Source: Cloeon dipterum (lineage: Eukaryota > Arthropoda > Insecta > Ephemeroptera > Baetidae). Taken from it: 64,000 bases of DNA. The translations under genes were made by a program, and so were the position numbers. A model generated the notes under the pieces. The model was given only the letters and a program-made list of their open reading frames with translations. It searched no databases and was not told where the DNA came from. The stretch covers positions 2,036,501 through 2,100,500 of the forward strand of contig NC_088787.1 of NCBI RefSeq assembly GCF_949628265.1, in the 5' to 3' direction. Shown in pieces: positions 32,316 to 44,500 of the stretch. Numbering within the stretch: position 1 is the stretch's first letter; each line of letters opens with the position of its first letter.

Positions 32316-34160
32316 ATGGCTAATGAGAGGCAGGTGACAATGGCCAGGAAGAAGCTGAAGGCCCTGAATGAAGGGCTGGTGACCGATGTGGTCTTCCTCG
32401 TCGGTGCGACTGATGCCACCGCGCAGGTATTTATAACATTTAACGGGGTATTTTTTTTTTATCTAAACACATTAATATTTTCAGGAGATTCGAGCCTTTC
32501 GGTCAGACCTCGTGGTGAGCAGCGAGTTCTTCGTGAGCCTGCTGGACAGCCCTCTGACCTTGAAACGCCACGGGAAAATCAGGCTGAAGAACATTGAGCC
32601 AAAGATCTTTGGTCTGGTCATCGAGTAAGTGATGCGTGATCAAATATCTTAGAGTGGCTAATTTATTTCCTTCAATTAAAAGGTTTACTCATTTGAGTGG
32701 TCAGCTGGTGTCGGAAGTGGACGGTCTGGACACTTGCCTGAAGTTGGCAGCGGCAGCAGACGAATACATGATCGACGACCTTGGATCTGTGTGCCTGAAG
32801 CTGCTCGAGGACAGGTTCCTCACCGTGGACAACGTGTGGACAGTGCTGAGCGAGAATTGTATGGTGGAAGCTGTTGCCTCGACTTGTATCAAGGTACAAA
32901 TAAATCGAATACCTGATTTGTTCTGTAAATATGATTCTAAATATAGATTCTGGGCTCAAAGACAAGCGTCTGTTTGAACCATCCGAGTTTTCTCGAGGCC
33001 AGTGAAGAAGCAGTGAAGCTCTTCTTCAATTTGGATAAAATGAACATCAAATCTGAGTCGGAACTACTGGAAGCTTGTCTTAGATACAACAAGACCAAAG
33101 AGAATCAGAGGTAGAGGATATTATTTTCATTAAAACTGAATCTCTTGTCTTTTGCAGAGAGGTTTTTCGCCAATGCTGTCTTCCTGGCCTTCGTCTTCTT
33201 GCTCTTGACTCAGCTGACCTTGCCGAGGTGTTTCCCATGCTTACTCTGGAGGAGAAGACCAGCATTGCGGCCTGGAAAAGCCCTCTGATGGCTGCAGAGA
33301 AGCCTATACTCGCGTCTGGCCTCTGTCCGATCTCAAATGCGAGGTCGGAAATCACCGGAGAGCAGACGTTGAATTTAGTTCCAGCCAGACATGTTCTTGG
33401 CGTGAGAGATGTTTTCTTGACTGATTGCTTCGTAGTATGTCCCGATATCGCATATGAACCTGATCGGGACAGATGCTGGGTTACACTTGAACTTTCCCCG
33501 GAAAGAAACATCAGAATCTCTGGCTTTGAGATCTTCGACAGCCTGGACCTAACCAACGAAGTTTTCGACAACAGTACGGGGTAATTATCCTCAATTATCA
33601 TTACGTTTCAGAATTGATGTAACCGCTGGGTCCCTGCTGCTGCTCCGGATCATCACACCTCTTGATCCTGAACGTCAAGGACGAATACCTAAACTGACGA
33701 AGAGCATCTTTACCCTAGGACTGGGAAGCAACAGATTAATTTTAGTAAAAATACCTCAACTAAAAATGTAACAATTTTCAGTAAAAATTCGTTTGGAAGA
33801 ATCGTCGAAATCACATTAACTGTCGACAATCGCCGCACCCTTTGGTCATATTCCCTCTCTGATGAAGTGACAGTCCCAGATCTATTTCCATTTAATGGCT
33901 GGACTTTCTTCAAGCACTCTGCTCTGGTTCCTGCTGGTAGTACTTTCACTTTGAAGGTATGTTTCAGTAAGAATAGCGTCTTGAGGACTCAGAAGTCCGC
34001 TATGGATCTGGTGAAAAGCATCAACTCAAGCGCTGCCTTTGATGTCTTCAGTCAGATTGGAATTTTTTACAATGACAAAATGTATGAATTCTTGAAGACA
34101 AGGCTTCCAGCTGACACCCGGTTATGCATCTTCAAATCAATTAAATTCACTGAGATCTGA
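32316..34160 (+). CDS. BTB-BACK domain protein
   Basis: Exons are 32316-32426, 32485-32624, 32683-32893, 32947-33110, 33158-33580 and 33782-34160, giving 475 residues with consistent phases. The 201-base last intron spans a stretch that looks open (33612-33744). I exclude it because joining it breaks the frame and because its acceptor is absent in the sister copy at 62.9 kb. Residues 1-85 form a BTB/POZ domain (LVTDVVFLVGA, SEFFVSLLDSPL) and 85-210 a BACK-like helical region (AAAADEYMIDDLG, VDNVWTVL, FLEASEEAVKLF). The remainder is a beta-rich domain (RCWVTLELSPE, ISGFEIFDSL, VEITLTVDN) that could be a divergent PHR domain as in BTBD3/6. Proteins of this plan serve as cullin-3 adaptors; that role here is inference. 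Confidence 0.82.
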
Positions 34161-35007
34161 ATTGAGATCGATATATTTTACTATCAATTTCAGCATTTCT
34201 TTTTTAGTTTGGAAAAATAGTTTTTTGTAGTTCTTAAAGTCACATCACTCATCTCGGGAAATGAAACAAAAACTGTACTTAATTTTGAAATAAATACTTT
34301 CAAATCAAACCAAATTCGTAGACTATATTATTCTAATTCACAACGAATGCTAGAATTAAGACACCACCGTTGATATTCTTTACTCAATAAATGAGAAATA
34401 AAATCGGCTTCCGAGCAGAGCAAGACTTCCACAAATTAAACAGCCATTCCATATATAAACGCCAATTTTGTTTGAATAAAATATGTATTTATCGATCCGA
34501 ACCAAAATTAAGTTGTAATAATTCAGAAGAAAAAATTAATCAATTTGGAGAGCAGAAATTTTGAAACAAACTTCTCTCAAAAGCAGGTGTGAAAATCCGC
34601 CTCTTGTTTGCTGTTAAAAATTGATCGCTTTTTAACAGAGCTGGCGCAGACCTAAAACGCCTAGAGAAGGGTCTCTAATTTAATTTGCCAGCCTCTATGG
34701 TACAGAAAAATACACTGAAAAGACTGTAGATTAATAGATTTATGTTTTTAAGGATATTATGCTATCATTTTAACACGTTTTGAACGCACGGTTTTTTATA
34801 TAACGCGCGAGCAATGAAATTTCAATTTTCAATTAAATCAGCAATATTTTCTTAACTACGAAAAAGCAAACAAATTGAATTAAATTAATCTTGACGCCGG
34901 AAATTTATATTAAAATGAAACAAGAAATTAAAACCACGTGAGCCCGTTCTAACTAGTTTATTTAATTTTTACTACGAAGAAAAACATTTTCTTTTGAAAT
35001 GTGAAAG
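34161..35007. other. Convergent 3' spacer of the BTB/CTL module
   Basis: Non-coding. It is conserved as inverted sequence at 61445-62302, including AACGTTTTGAACGCACGG-like, TGGTACAGAAAAATACACTGA and CAAACCAAATTCG blocks. The lectin 3' untranslated region with TTTGAACGGGCTCA equivalents lies at its right end. Confidence 0.8.
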
Positions 35008-36004
35008 TCAATCGAAGATGCACGCGTCGTCCTGCTGGCAGAGGACCGAGTAGGAGGCTCCGCAGGGGTCGTCGTAGAGTTTTGCGGAGGGTTTGGCGTA
35101 GACGCACACTTTGCTGAATTGGCTGTTGACGTCCGGCTCGCTGACGTAGGGGCCGTAGAACCACAAATGGCTGAGTCGCGGCAGCACGTCGCCGCCGTGC
35201 CACCGCAAGTCGCCCGGCTTCTGGCCCACGTCCGACGCAGACACCCAGAAACCGGCGTCTTCTTCTAATTAGATAATTAAATTATAACAAATTAAAATAA
35301 TAATTAATTCTCACCAAAATGAGAGGCTGCTTTTTGGCTGAGAAGCTCGAGCTCTTCGCTGGTCTTGGGAGAGGCCAAGCGCATCGCGTTTTTCTCGCAA
35401 AATTCTTTCGCTTTGTACCACGTGCGCTGCGAGCGGCGAATCAGGGTCAAAAGGCCGCGAGAGATAAAGAGAGAAACTCACCGAGATGCTCGCGTTTTGT
35501 GCCGGGATCCAGTATTTCTTTCCGTTCGACAGCGTCGTCAAATTCGAGCCTTGAGATTAAATTTAAATTATTTCGGTCGATTTAAAAAAGAATTCTTACT
35601 GATTCGGTCGCACTCGAGTCTTTTCGACACCTGAAAATACAATCTCTAAAGCTGACATTTTAATTTTTAATTATTTTTTCACCTCCTTGGAAAAAGCCAG
35701 CTGGAAATCTCGCTTCAAATCTTTGAGCAGTTGCTTTGTCTCGCCGATTTCGGCCTGGAAGAAAAATTAAAAACCCAAAATCAAATGAAACTGGAGGATT
35801 TTGCACCTTGGTCTCGCTTTGGTCTTTTTTCAGGGCGGCCAATTCGATGACAATCGAGTTCAACTGCGGTAAAAATGTTAGTTAAAAATATTTAAATAAT
35901 TTTGGAAAGATAAAACTCACCTTTGAGTCAATTTGCTCCAAAGAAATCGCGTTTGCCGCGAGAATAGCGGCCGCGAGAAACAACAAAAGCGGCAGTTTCG
36001 ACAT
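35008..36004 (-). CDS. Secreted C-type lectin CTL-A
   Basis: Minus-strand exons are 36004-35921, 35863-35807, 35754-35683, 35630-35600, 35549-35482, 35426-35315 and 35264-35008, giving 226 residues. The start MSKLPLLLFLAAAILAANA is a clear signal peptide. A short coiled coil follows (IDSKLNSIVIELAALKKDQ to LLKDLKRDFQLAF), then one lectin domain beginning LSNGKKYW with WYKAKEFCEKN and LASPK. It ends in GFWVSASD, HLWFYGPYV, CVYAKPSAKLY and ASYSVLCQQ. The usual EPN/QPD and WND calcium-binding motifs are not seen, so sugar binding is uncertain. A coiled-coil stalk suggests a trimer. An immune or cuticle role is possible. It is the inverted sister of CTL-B. Confidence 0.87.
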
Positions 36005-37161
36005 TTTCGATGCGTCAACGCTGCTCGACTGACAAAAAAGCAGAATCAGAGGCAAGATATAAAAGTGCCCCCACGCTTAATTTCGCCGTAAACAAAAAAT
36101 GCGGGAGAGGGAAAACGTTTAAAATAATTTATTTCCCGGGTCCTGAGATTTGGGCAAAAGGTAAATCTCAGTTTTAATTAATTGATGTCGTTTTGTTTGC
36201 TGAAAACCCTGAATGAGTCGCAATTTTAAAAGTTTAGGCTTAAAAATGAGGTAACAGCTAAGGGCACAATCAAATTCTTTTTAAGGAAAACTGCTTTGAT
36301 CTGCGGCAGAGAAAATAAACAGCCCACACTTTGCACGCAGGTTTACGTGTTTGAGGAAAACCATGCACACATCACTGTTATCAAAATACGCGAGCAGAGG
36401 CGAGTGTGCGGATGCGGACCCGCAATCACCCATCCGCCGACGAGCGCAAGAAAATTAATTAAGTGCCGCACAGTCGTCTCGCGTGTCTTGCAGCCTTCCG
36501 CCAAATCAAACAGGTTAAAAATAGTTTGCTTCAATTTTTTATCGACACAGGATGCTTTTTAACTTCGGATTTATCAAAAAGAAAACCCAAAGGTGCTGAA
36601 AATTTCCGGGATTAAAAGTAAAACACTGTTTATTTTATTTTATTTCTTCTGTTTTTGTGAATTTTTAATTTGTCGCATGGTTGCAAATGCAAATGAATTA
36701 TTGGTTTGTTAGTAAGAATTTTTCCATTGATTTTAATATCGTAAATTTCATTGATTTGTTGAGAAGGAGATTGCCTTTAGGTAAAACTGCAGGTCAAATT
36801 ATGACGCTCTTATACACCATTTTCTGTCATTCATCGCGAATTTTAAGGATAATTTCTTGTAAATTCGGATCAGATTTCAATATTATTATTTTAATCCTTT
36901 TATTAAGGATCCTTGAAATTTGTTTATAATTAATTTGATTGAGTAACTGACTGGTTAAAAAAGGACTCGGCGCGAGAGAAGTTGTTCGATTGAATAAAAT
37001 GGCTCGCGCTTTCTCCATAATTTGCGGCGCGCGCGGCCGCGGAAGGTCAGTGTCAAGACGCGAAGAGCGGCAGCTCGCGCGCGCGGCCTCTAAACTGGTC
37101 TACATTGACGCGAGAAAATAAGAGTCGCGGCGGCGGAAAACACAAATGGTCAGTCTGGAAA
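36005..37161. other. Upstream DNA of CTL-A and of the acyltransferase gene
   Basis: The first ~100 bases match upstream sequence of CTL-B (GTGCCCCCACGCTTA and TTTGTTTACG in inverse). The middle is AT-rich without features. The last ~200 bases (36960-37160) are strongly CpG-rich (GGCGCGCGCGGCCGCGG), the likely promoter of the acyltransferase gene. No TATA box is seen. Confidence 0.6.
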
Positions 37162-40100
37162 ATGACGTCGGCTCGGCTGGCTGCTGCGCTGCTCGCTGCT
37201 CTCGCGTGGGCCCTCTGCGGCCCCAGGGTGTGGGCCCTCGAGCCCCTGCTCTCGTTCGACGACGCCGCCGACCAAAAGTGCCGCCTCGACGCCGCCCTCT
37301 ACCGCAGCCAACTGCAAAACTTCACCCTCTGGGCCGTCAAAAGTGAGTCGAGAGAATTTTGGAGATTTCAACGCTTGCAATTAGTGCAGAGTTTTAATTC
37401 AAATATTAAATTAATTAATTATATATTGTGCTCAATTCGGGAATTTATTTTTAATTTTGAGCAGTGTCAATATCAATCGCGCAACTGATGTAATGAATAT
37501 TCCGAAAGAGGAAATGATTATGTAAGCGATTAAATCACGTCGACTTGTTTGCACTGATTTATTTGCCGCGAGAGAGTAATTTGCTGGCCGTGCCGTAAAT
37601 GAGCGTGAGCGAAGGAAAGCGTCTGTCGGTCCGCATGGCCAGCGAGAAAACCAGTTTTGCTCTGCATGTCGGCCGCGAGAATCTTATTTTGCAAACAACA
37701 ACTCGATCGCAGAGGCCAGCAACCCGTTCTCAGTTCTCAGCTGCCGCGAGAGCAATATAATAAAAGAAATTTGCAATTTTAAAATAAAAATAAAATTAAT
37801 ATTTTTCAGTGTACGATGCGAGTGCGAAGGCGCCCGTGGGAATTTTGGCTGGCGCCACCTTCCAGCTGGGCCACTTCGACGAGTGCCTGCAGGTGGGCTC
37901 GGAAGAGGCCCCGACGCCCGTGGTGGCGCTGCCGGCGCCGCTCAGGGCCCAGTACTGCGTGGCGCGCATCCGGCTGGAACCTGAGCAGGCCACCTACCCT
38001 GGATTCCACCGGCTCGACCGCCCGCACGCCTTCTCCCTGCAGTACGACCCCCGCGACTCCGCCTGGGAAAAACTCATGGTGCAGGACTCTAATTATTTTT
38101 TTTAATTAAATGTTATTAATTATTTTTGATCAGGTGCCCTTGGACCCGTCGAAGAAGCCGCGCAACTCGTTCCACTGGGCCACCTGCATTCCCGCCAGCT
38201 GCTCGCCGGCCGACCTGAAGGTGGCTTTGGACGCCGCCCTGCAGCCCCTGCGCCAGCGCCACGAAGTCCAGCTCAGCGTGGACGTCGATGAAAAACTCTG
38301 CACCGTCGCCCAACGAATGCCGCTCTCCACTGCGGACATCGCAGTCTTGTAAGTTAATTTTTAATTTAAATTGAAACTTATTTAAAGGCCATCTTTGATG
38401 AAATTCTCGTGTACACCAATTGATTCCTCCAAGCATGAAATTGGATATCCTTTAGATATTCAAAAGATATCTTTAAGATATTCATAGGATAGCCTTGGAT
38501 TTTCAAAGGATATCCTTGAATATTCAAAGGATATCATAGGATATTCAAAGGATATCCTTGAGATATTCAAAGGATATCCTTGAGATATTCAAAGGATATC
38601 CTAGGATATTCAAAGGATATCTTTAAAATATTCATAGGATAGCCTTGGATATACTAAGGATATCCTTGGATGTTCAAAGGATAGCCTTGGATATTCAAAG
38701 GATATCCTTGGATATTCAAAAGATATCTTTAAGATATTCATAGGATAGCCTTGGATATACAAAGGATATCCTTGGATGTTCAAAGGATGGCCTTGGATAT
38801 TCAAAGGATATCTTAGGATATTCAATGGATATCCTTAAGATATTCAAAGGATATCCTTAAATATTCAAAGGATATCCTTAAGATATACAAAGGATAGCCT
38901 TGGATATTTAAAAGATATCCTTGGATATTTGGATATTCAAAAGTTAGCCTTGGATTTTCAAAGGATATCCTTGGATATTAAAAGTATATCTGGGTATCCA
39001 AAGGTAAACCTTTGAACAAATTATGTCAATAGGTGGATATCCTCGGATATCCAACTTCTAGCTGGGCAAATTCCTCCCGAATTTCGTCAAAGATCTCCGC
39101 AAGATCTCTCTATCTTTAATAACTTCAAAATCATCCTGATTAACCCTGAAATTTTCCTTCAGAACTGTCATCCTGCTGGTTTTCGGCATTGTGGTTGCTG
39201 CCTCTTTCTTCGACATGGCCATCTACAGGCAAAGACCCGCCGGCGACGAGAGACCACTCAGTGAGCCAAAAATTGAGCCTTTATTTTAACAAAAGTTACA
39301 TTTAGAAATTAATAGCGAGAGGCCAGGAAATTCTGATGGCGTTTTCTGCCTGCACAAATCTGGAGAAGCTGAACAAGCCTGACCCGACAGACGACCTGGG
39401 CATCCTGCACGGCCTGCGCCTCTTCTCCATGGTGTTCATCATCCTGGGTCACCGCTGCCTCTTCTCCTACGGTGGGCCCTTCTTCAACCCTGAATTCCTC
39501 GAGGAGGTGCGTGTCTTCCTTGCCTGGCATAATCCTGTTCTAATCTGAATTCCAAAACAGAGGTACCGCAAGATCGAGGACATGTTTCTGCTGAACGGAA
39601 CGCTGCTGGTGGACACGTTCTTCGTGCTGTCCGGCTTCCTCACCTGCTTCGGCATCCTGCTCGAGATCCACAAGCGCAAGACGCTCAACGTGCCCATGCT
39701 CTACCTCTACCGCTGGATGAGGTCCATCTCAAACCACACCCTGACTTTCCTCAATTCTAAATATATCAATAAATCTCAGGTTGACTCCGGTCTACATGAT
39801 GGTGGTGGCGTTCTACGCGACCCTCTTCTCCAAGGTGGACTCTGGCCCTCTGTGGAAGGCCAGGGTTGGCCTCGAGCAGGAGCGCTGCGTGCAGAACTGG
39901 TGGACAAACCTTCTCTACGTCAACAACTACGTCAACGCTGACCAGCTGGTACGAGACCCTGGCTCTTTACGTGGAGAATAATCTCACCTGATTCCGTTTT
40001 GCAGTGCATGTTCCAGTCTTGGTACATCGCGTGCGACATGCACTACTTCCTGCTGGCCCCGCTGATCGTGATTCCGCTCTACAAGAACCCCAAGTTAGGA

Positions 40101-41177
40101 CTGGCGCTGCTGGCCGCCGTCACTTCCCTTTCCATTGTCATTCCCTTCGCCGTCACCTACGTCGGCGAGTACAGCGGCGTGCTCAGGGTCTACATGAGGT
40201 ACTTTGACTTCACTCTCATGGAATTTATTATATCCTGTGTGATTGCAGCCTGCTGGAGGACCCACCTTCGAACGAGGACTACTACGCGGTGTACATCAAG
40301 AGCCACAACCGGGCGGCGCCCTACTTCATCGGCATGGCGGCCGCCTACCTGTACGGCATCCTCAAACTCTCCGACATCAAAATCCCCAAGGTGATATTGA
40401 ATTTCCAATCATGTAAATAACTGACCTCCTGTCCTGCGCAGGGGGTGATGTGGGGCTGCTCTCTGGCGGCGACGGTGGTGGGGCTGACGTCCATGTTCGG
40501 CGCCTGGGTGTTCTACATCCCTGGCCGCGAGTACTTCGCCGGCGAGAACGCGGCGTACGCGTCGCTGCACCGCGTCGGCTGGGCGCTGACCGTGGCGTGG
40601 GTGGTGCTCGGCGGCTGCACCACCCGCTTCGGGGTGCTGCAACCCCTGCTGCAGCTCAACGCCTTCCTGCCCCTCAGCAGACTCACCTACTGCGCCTTCC
40701 TCACGCACGGCGCCGTCCAGCTCTACACCCTCGCCACCCTCCGACAGCCCGAGTTCATGAGTTTCCCCAAACTGGTCAGTGCGCCACGCCCCTTTTTTAT
40801 TAAATTTAAATTTTTTATTTTCTGCAGTTCTGGATGGCGTCGGGGGACATCACGATTTCGTTCATCGTGGCGCTGTTCGTTCACCTGTTTTTCGAGGCGC
40901 CCCTCGGGGCAATCCAGAAAATGCTGCTGCGCAAGAGTAAGAATTCAAAATTCAAGCCCTTTGGCGAAAAGGTTAAAAATAAATAAATTTATTTGCAGAG
41001 CCAGCTAACAGACCAAGGAACGAGAACGCACCGGCGGCGGTCCACATGGCAGACGCTCCTCCGCCGCCCCCTGTGGCCTCAACCCCTCCGCCTCCGGAAA
41101 CCTCAACGCCTCCAGCCCCGAGGGACGCTACTCCTGAAATCCCGGACAACCCTGACGAACAGCAAAGCAGTGTCTGA
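37162..41177 (+). CDS. NRF-6-like membrane acyltransferase (nose-resistant-to-fluoxetine family)
   Basis: Twelve exons: 37162-37342, 37810-38078, 38134-38348, 39163-39260, 39316-39506, 39561-39721, 39780-39948, 40005-40198, 40249-40390, 40442-40774, 40828-40936 and 40999-41177, giving 746 residues with all phases consistent. Layout: signal peptide (LAAALLAALAWALCG), then the extracellular NRF domain with conserved cysteines (GHFDECLQVG, HWATCIPASCSP). An acyltransferase-3 membrane domain of about ten helices follows, including ILHGLRLFSMVFIILGHR with the catalytic-type histidine, RLTPVYMMV, CVQNWWTNLLYVNNY and YIKSHNRAAPYFIG. The cytosolic tail is proline-rich (APPPPPVASTPPPP). In C. elegans NRF-6 acts in uptake and transport of lipids and drugs across the gut. 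Enzyme activity here is inferred from the family. Confidence 0.95.
38430..39060. repeat. Intronic minisatellite, ~21-base unit
   Basis: About thirty imperfect units of the type AAAGGATATCCTTGGATATTC fill the third intron of the acyltransferase gene. Each unit holds the palindrome GGATATCC. The array is wholly intronic and ends before the exon-4 acceptor at 39162. Confidence 0.93.
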
Positions 41178-41516
41178 AGTCTTAATTTTATGTCCTGAAT
41201 GATATGCTTATTTATTTGTTACCTCAACCTTGCGTTATTTAATTTAAGCTCTAATTTTAACCATGCATGTTCAATTTTGATTTAATAAAATTTGTTATAT
41301 ATAAACATAAACCACTTATATAAAAAGGTTCGACATAAATTACAAGCAAAGAACAAAATTTTAAAATGTGACTTGCTAACAGAGGTGATTCAGAAATGTA
41401 TTTAAAATAATAAATAAAATTTGAGAATGATGAAACACTACACATTTTTTGGTTTCCAGATAATTACATTTATTGTCAAATTAATTCCCTAATTGAAATA
41501 TATTTAAAAGCATATA
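41178..41516. other. Convergent 3' spacer
   Basis: AT-rich spacer between the acyltransferase gene (+) and lectin-OBP copy I (-). AATAAA words near 41283 and on the opposite strand serve the two 3' ends. Nothing else is seen. Confidence 0.6.
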
Positions 41517-44500
41517 TTACTCCCACGGATTCTTCGGTATCACGGTCGTGCACTCGTTCATAGAGTTATCTGGGAAGTGGCAGAAGACGTCGGTTTGGTA
41601 TTTGAGCTGCTCGGTGGCGGGGACGGCGTGCAGATTTGGCGTCGCACCCGGCAGCGAGACAAGCATCACGAAATCCTGTTTGGTCGTCGCGTTCATGGTG
41701 ACAGGGATCGGAATTTTAGCCCCAGGATGGGAGGGACCCAAGTCGCTGCGGCACCACATGAATTTCTTGTTCAGCTTGTCGTAAAAGCCTTGGTCCCAGA
41801 TGATCGTCAGATTCGGAGCCACTCCTTTGATTTAATTTAGCGTTTTGTTTTATTTCTTGTAAATTCTCACCTCTGATATAATTGTAGATCATTTCAAACT
41901 CCTCCTTGGTTTCCGCGTTAGGAAGCGAGCCATTCATCTCCAAACACGCGGTGATGGATGACGTGTTGTACTTAGAGAAATTAAAATGCAAATTTGAAAT
42001 ACTAAATCTGTGCTGATTAAAATACCATTTGTATGTTGATCGGTCTCAGGGTAAGAAGAGGCCGTTCAGTAAGCAGAAGCAAGCCGTTTGCTATTAAAAT
42101 AGAGTTAAGAAAATTAAAAAAGAAAAAGAATATTAAAAGGAGAAAATCGTACCTGGAATGCACAAAGAAGAATCATATTTAATAAAATTGTCAAACATCA
42201 TGCATGGCAAGTTTAGTTCGTGGTCTGCGGGAATCACACTGCTTTGCTAAAATATCGGTTGAAAAATAAATTTAAAGATCGCATCTCGTTGAAAAAGAAG
42301 GTTTATTAAGTGAGTACTTCAGAGTTGAAATCGTACAATTTCCAGAAGTGATCCAACGTTTTGGACTGAAGGAGACACACCAGGAAGTCAAACGCGAACG
42401 TTTCCTCGTTCGATGCTTTAAAAAGAATGATTTAGTGTTCTCAGAGCAAGTATAGTAGGTTAGATGGCACCACCATTCAATTACAATTTCTTAATGACTT
42501 CATATAAAGACTACATACGTACTTTTGGTTCCGCTGCATTCGTAGAGTTTGATCATCATTTCGGTGGCAAAATCAAAGTAGGTTAAGGAGAAATCATCCT
42601 GGGAGTCTTCATACATCTCATTCTGAAATATAGCCATCTTCTTCTTATCGTAATTGGCTTCGAGCGACGAGGGCGGCGAATCTATGATTTCTTGCGCTTT
42701 CTTCGTATTCTCTTCACGAATAGTGGCGTAACTTTTGAAAAGTAAAATTTCTGATTCAACAATTTCATTTTTGAAAAATGCGACCGCACTCTTGAGGTTT
42801 TGTTTCAATGTTCAATATAATTTAAACCAGGCTTCATCCTCAATTTCCTCATGAAACTAGCCGAGGATTAAAATCGACGAATTCTTTTCACAACGAGGAT
42901 GAAGCATGGTTTCAATTATATTGAACTATTTCATTTTTATTTACAGGCGTCGCAACATTTTAGACGCCATTTTAATATAAACGTGCAAGTTGGTTTGCGT
43001 CGAGTTGTACACCTGAAATTTAATTATTATTTTACGTCTAAAAACTTTTCTTTGACTTAAACCAGTCCTATGTGCTCGGCGAGGCATTGGATCATTTTCT
43101 GAAACATAGATGAGGAAGCATATAAAAATTGTAAAAATTTCTGGTTTTACTTTGGTTGCGTAGCTGGTGCGGCTCAAATCACCAGTGTTCCAAATTTTCT
43201 CGGCATCGCCTTAGAAACAAAAGAAGAATTGGAACAGCAAATATTGAAAATATAATATATACTTTCTTTAACTTTGTAATTTCTCCTGCAAGGTTGATAG
43301 TGCATCTGCGATTTGAAGCCGACTCCCATGGGCGCCTTTTTTATAAGAATAAATTAAATTCTTATCTCATTATTCAGACACAATAAACCTCGCAGATGAT
43401 CTGTTTCCTTTCCGAGCAGTCTGCCAGCGCCAGACTAGGCAAAACTGGATCCCCAAAATCAATGTAGACGCACGAGTTGTTTGCCAATCTAGGATCATGG
43501 CCCTTTTTCCAAGTCAGGTCACTTTTCAGGTAGTCGTTCAGGTAGCCGGTGCACCATCGCAATTTTCCGCGGCAAGATCCGATATCCCGCCCCGCTGTCC
43601 AGGCCTCTGTCCGAAAAGGCAGATACCCTTTCTCATTCGGGTTACTATTTTCTGATTTTTTAATTTTAAAATCGGAAAAAACTTTAATTAAAGCGTATAA
43701 CTGTAAGGATTGCCCAAGCAGTATTGCTTGTTTGGATTGTGGACTGAAAGAAGGTCCATTCCAAGGGAGCAGCACCGTTTGTAGGCCTCGTCCCAAGTGC
43801 CCTGATTTAAGTTTTTGTTTAATCTTATTGTTCATCTTGTGAATTTGTTACATATTCATTTTGCAGCTCAAGGATGCTGTTGTCGCAACATGAATGCCAA
43901 TTCCCGAAACGCCAGGGTGCTTTTTAATTGAATTTATATTTTAACTTGAAATTTTTTTAATTTCTAACTCACCAAGCAAGACTCGGAAGGGTTGCTTGAG
44001 GAACAAATCATCCTGCAGATAATTCTCAATAATTATTTCAAATATATTTATAGGTTTCACAATCGTACGTCCATAGCGCAATTAGGAAGCCCTGCGCACT
44101 CTGGCAGATCGCAGTTGCTTGTTGTGTCATCCTAATTCCAGACAAATTTTTTAAATCAACAATAAGTTTCATATTTTTGGAACCCTGATTTCGAAGGTCT
44201 TTTCCGTTCCTTGGCAGCACAAAAGCAGTTTGGAGGCACACACCGTTGTTTTGACAACCAGACCCGACACCAACCCGCCATTGGTCTCTATTTCTAAGAT
44301 CGAACCGGCCACGCAAGAGCCTCCTTGTCTGATTCCATATATTATGACATTGTTGAGCGTTCCCGTTGCGTTGTGGAGGAAGTTTTCGAAGTGAAGAGGA
44401 CATCCAGCTCGAGTCAACGCCGACCAGAAAGCCACACCCTGCAGGGCTGCAAAATATTTAAGACTGTGCCAAAAGTTTTCAAATCCATCACTATTGTTCG

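Larger units (their letters stand above)
32316..36110. repeat. Left arm of a large inverted duplication (BTB + CTL module)
   Basis: This arm holds BTB (+) and CTL-A (-) with spacer and promoters. The right arm, 60395-64000 and beyond, holds the same genes in reverse order and orientation. Homology extends through introns and the non-coding spacer and ends just upstream of the lectins (about 36110 and 60395). The loop between the arms is about 24 kb. Confidence 0.88.

Noticed and set aside
33612-33744. Apparent extra exon in the BTB gene (IDVTAGSLLLLRI-like frame)
   Set aside because: Adding it breaks the frame into the last exon through a 37-base gap, and its acceptor AG is AA in the sister copy. 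Treating 33581-33781 as one intron gives a clean frame in both copies.
38610-38825. 71-residue minus-strand frame in the minisatellite
   Set aside because: Periodic translation of the ~21-base repeat inside an intron.
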